DNA of 64,000 nucleotides, taken from positions 88,833,907 to 88,897,906 of the forward strand of contig CM056744.1 of NCBI GenBank assembly GCA_029851415.1, read 5' to 3'. The first letter of the stretch is position 1. Each line of letters opens with the position of its first letter. Positions 60,638-64,000 of the stretch are shown here, piece after piece. Origin of the DNA: Eretmocerus hayati (lineage: Eukaryota > Arthropoda > Insecta > Hymenoptera > Aphelinidae). The notes under the pieces are model-generated. The model saw only the letters and a program-made list of their open reading frames with translations. It was not told the origin of the DNA and searched no databases. The position numbers and the translations under genes were made by a program.

Positions 60638-63600
60638 GAAATAGAAAAAGTTTTCAACAAGCTGGATCTTAGCAAAGAATAATTTCTGACTTCCAGCCAT
60701 TTGATTTCAATTCAACTGAAATTATTTCCTACTTATTCTTAAATGATTTCCATTTTTGTTTAACGAAAGGCTGATTTTTGACTTGTTTCAAGCTTGACAA
60801 TTCATATTTGAGAATACTTTGAACAAGCTTGAAAAATCTCAGAAAAAAATATAGGTATCGAAAATACATTCAATTTTCATCTGAAAAGTTGACTACCTGT
60901 GTGGGTGGGCGTATCAACGGTAACATAAGAGCCCCCCCCCTCCCTTGAGAGATCATCGAAATATCTCACCACGCCACATCACAGATCCAACCTGCTCTCA
61001 GAGTATCGAAATGTTTACGACGAGTCGGATCGATTAGTCGAGAGTCAGATTCTTTAACGGTATACAAATCTATATCTAGAAAATCTTCTCGCGTCGCACA
61101 ATTAGCACAGGTGTCTCCTTCCTTTATACATGTTTAAATATTCATGAGTCTCACGGAACGGCCACCGGTCTTTTGCGACAATCCTGATTATGGCCTTCGA
61201 TCAGTCACACGCGAATGTAAAAAAATATAGTCATCGAGTTTGATTCCAGGTAGACCATTCAAGATTTTTCGGTTGCCCGGGGGTCCTTACTACTTTCGGA
61301 GACGATTTCTGAATGAAATTCTTGGATTTGTTTCGTGTGATGCCGGCCGCCCGTCTGTGATGTTGGAAAAGAGGATATAGTCTCGGTCAGCAGGTGACTT
61401 TTGCATGACATTAACGCAAAGCAAATTTCCGATCTGAGAATGATGCCAGTGTCAGAGATATGCATCAGTAAATTCGAAAGACATTCAGTATGTTGGTACC
61501 TATCAATTTGAGGTGGTGTAGGCCCTATAGAATTTTGGAATAGTTTTTTGCGAAAGTACACACAATATGATAACACCGATCTTGATGACCATTAATTTCC
61601 TCAAGATTCGTCAACCAAAGCACACATTCACCTCAAAATCAGTGGCACTCCAAGGTTTAGCTCTGTGAGCGCAAGATATTCAACGAAGTCAGACGAGACC
61701 CATCATCTTATTGGTAAAAATTTTATTTATTAAATTCGTAATTTTGATCATTGCAATGTGAGCAGAATAATTTCTATGAAAAATTCTGAATCCTCAAGAA
61801 TATCTTGATGAAAGTAAGACTCTTAGGTCACTTGGAAATAAGTCAGAAATCTGATTGGAACTCGGTATTGGAAAGATGATAAGCCTTTCAGAGAGTTAAA
61901 TTTTGATTATTTTGATTTTATTTAGAGAATCTCGGAAGAAAATTATCTCCAATAGATCGATTTTTCTTCATTATAGTGAATAATGTTAGATCATATTGAG
62001 ACGAAATCAACTTGATGATTCAGAATCAAGATTTTTTCCATTTCAAGAGTGTAGTACCAATGTATAGTTGAGGTGATGGCTGAGCAGGCGTTATATTCAT
62101 GCGCGGTCATTCACATTAGACGCCCACAGTGAGTCAAGAGCCATGGCGCATGCTAAGCAGGCAGATTCAATTTCAAAAACGAAGGGAGAAGTACTTTCAA
62201 CTCACTGGCTCAGCATTCCTCGTCAAATAATCCACCTATCGAGGCAAATTTCCACACCTTCTGAGCCTTTGGGATATCTCGTATGCAGACGCAATGATCA
62301 AAATAAGCCAAATTTCAGTGAAACTTTGAGTGAAAAAAAAATCCTATTGAGCCAAATTCAAGTATAAAACTTTCAATGGAAAGAACTGCAATTACGCTCC
62401 CTAAAAAATTATTCTATAATTCCCGTCCTCATTTTTGATTTGCCAAAATTGATTCTGGTCCAAGTTTCAATTTCAGGTATAATACGTCGTGGTATAAATA
62501 TTCCATGTCACACAAAGGGTAAGATTTATCTTTGAAAGAGTATCCTGAATTTCAATCGAGACATTTCCCAATTGAATCTACAACAATTCTGTCCACTCAT
62601 TGAGACTGTGATCACTTGATGCGTGGTACGTGATCGGATGAAGTAAAAAACAGACAGCGTTGATGCTGAGAGACAAAACGTGACCACATCATATACCATG
62701 CAGAAGAAAGAGACGATATACTGAACTGCGCGGAAGTTGTGGCTTGCCTTCCAGGGATGGGAACTCGGGATACTCTTAAAAAAACCTGACACCATCTAGT
62801 TTGACGAGAGTCCATATAAATTAAGGTTAGCAATTCTGCATGGCTATTTCCATCCGCCCGATGATCTACTACTTCATGGTCATCAGTGTGTCACGGAATT
62901 TGTTGGGTGGACAGAATTGTTTACTGATAAAATACTTTTGTACCTTTTGGTTCAATTCTTGCAAAGTGGCGGGAGATCGCCGATCAAATTCTATGAGTAA
63001 GTATTTTGAGTTGCTATCGTTGAGAAAATTGGAGTTCTTTGTAACGAGAATCAGCTTCAGTATCCTTAAAAATGGGGACTAAGACGACGATGCTCTGCAA
63101 AAATGGACTTTATGAATTGATAGAAAAGTAGCACTGAGACTCTAGACTTTTTCGTATATCTATTCACCTCTAAACTGCAAATTCAACACCCATTTTTAAT
63201 CTAATTGGTTATAGAAGGAGATTCTTCAACAAACAAAGTTGTAGGTATGTGTGGTCCATGCATGGACTGCTTTCTAATGATGCGGAATCACTTAATGAAT
63301 CTTCTAAGCGTGTTACACTTCAATAACGAGTATAAAATCCAGATAACTAAAATTCCTGATTCTGGTAGCCCAGGACAATGTTTTTTTGGTAACTAGTGAA
63401 TGAACCATGAAGGCCGGTGTAAGTCAAAATTGTGTTTTCAGCTCGAGCCATTGTATCTTACTTTTTTTGGTTAAACTTATTGTCAGTTTTACTCTGGTAT
63501 CATGTAATCAAATAATGATTCTGGTCGAATATTCATCAGCAAGAATAGAGACATATTCTTGAATGATAGATGAAAGGGTCGGTCCAGCGTAATCCTAAGC

Positions 63601-64000
63601 TGGAATCACATTCCCTTCGCTCCGGTCGTTTCACTGATATTCCCTCTACCTTAATTTCTCTTTCCTGAGCTCTATCCTGAACCCATACATCTTTAGCTCA
63701 AGGTATCACTTTCTGAAGTATCTTCCATGATGCATCAAGAGTTTCTTGACCCCATACGACTTTATCATATAACGATGATAATCGATACAGAATAGAAAGA
63801 CGGATATTCCCATGGGTATGAGGTTCATCCTCGAGAGCCGATGTATCGAGCGATGTATACTCAGAAAACGCACCCGCGCACACTCATACATATGTACCCT
63901 GTACATGTGTACATGTAGATATGAAACCGACAAGAGAGTCCCTTTTCTGATATGACGCATGAGATTCATTGAAGAAGCTGCCAAGCTGCTAAGTCCACAC
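60638..64000. other. Non-coding stretch to the window end, nothing recognised
   Basis: AT-rich DNA with short chance frames. A C homopolymer lies near 60932-60940. No recognisable gene, RNA gene or mobile element was found up to the end of the window. Confidence 0.5.

Overview
This window looks like non-coding DNA from an animal nuclear genome, most likely an insect. It is AT-rich. It has long microsatellites, two 5'-truncated LINE copies, tRNA-derived SINE copies, many small inverted-repeat DNA transposons, and no densely packed genes. A hymenopteran source is only an impression from the style of the LINE reverse transcriptase and the foldback elements; nothing here proves it. No complete host gene could be supported. 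Nearly all open frames are under 130 codons, many begin with TTG or GTG, and none shows a recognisable host domain. The window is best read as a gene-poor intergenic or intronic stretch whose visible structure is mobile-element debris.

Layout. 1-10.3 kb: unannotatable AT-rich DNA with one CA microsatellite. 10.3-13.8 kb: three inverted-repeat elements (a foldback MITE, a 510-bp MITE with long arms, a 708-bp foldback). 13.8-21.2 kb: nothing recognised. 21.2-24.3 kb: a TTAA-flanked unit with 28-bp terminal repeats that encloses a 110-bp-arm hairpin and a tandem array of about 317-bp units. 24.4-26.04 kb: a minus-strand tRNA-derived SINE, a CT tract, and the 3' end of a LINE with one nonsense codon. 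26.2-27.4 kb: a CACGG-ended element with a GTAA target-site duplication. 27.5-29.9 kb: CpG-rich degenerate repeats, a MITE and a TG microsatellite. 30-40 kb: mostly featureless, with a perfect 20-bp hairpin, a second SINE, and two small MITEs. 40.5-47.3 kb: three more members of the foldback MITE family and a heavily decayed LINE. 49.9-53.7 kb: a foldback, a 5S rRNA-like segment, and a 2.8-kb CACTA-like element with a broken transposase tail. 53.9-57.2 kb: an unusual system of palindromes built on a GTGYGCAAATG...CATTTGCRCAC unit, with GC-rich hairpins inside it. 58.4-60.6 kb: a CAACC-palindrome MITE and a 1.07-kb long-arm inverted repeat.

How the parts relate. The DNA elements are almost all non-autonomous and would have needed transposases encoded elsewhere. 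The only transposase-like reading frame is the 5'-truncated one at 51.56-52.33 kb, and the only reverse transcriptase remnants are the two LINEs. The SINEs would have depended on a LINE partner for mobilisation. The most unusual material is the palindrome system at 53.9-57.2 kb and the TTAA-flanked satellite-bearing unit at 21.2-24.3 kb. I did not find a convincing new cellular gene system.
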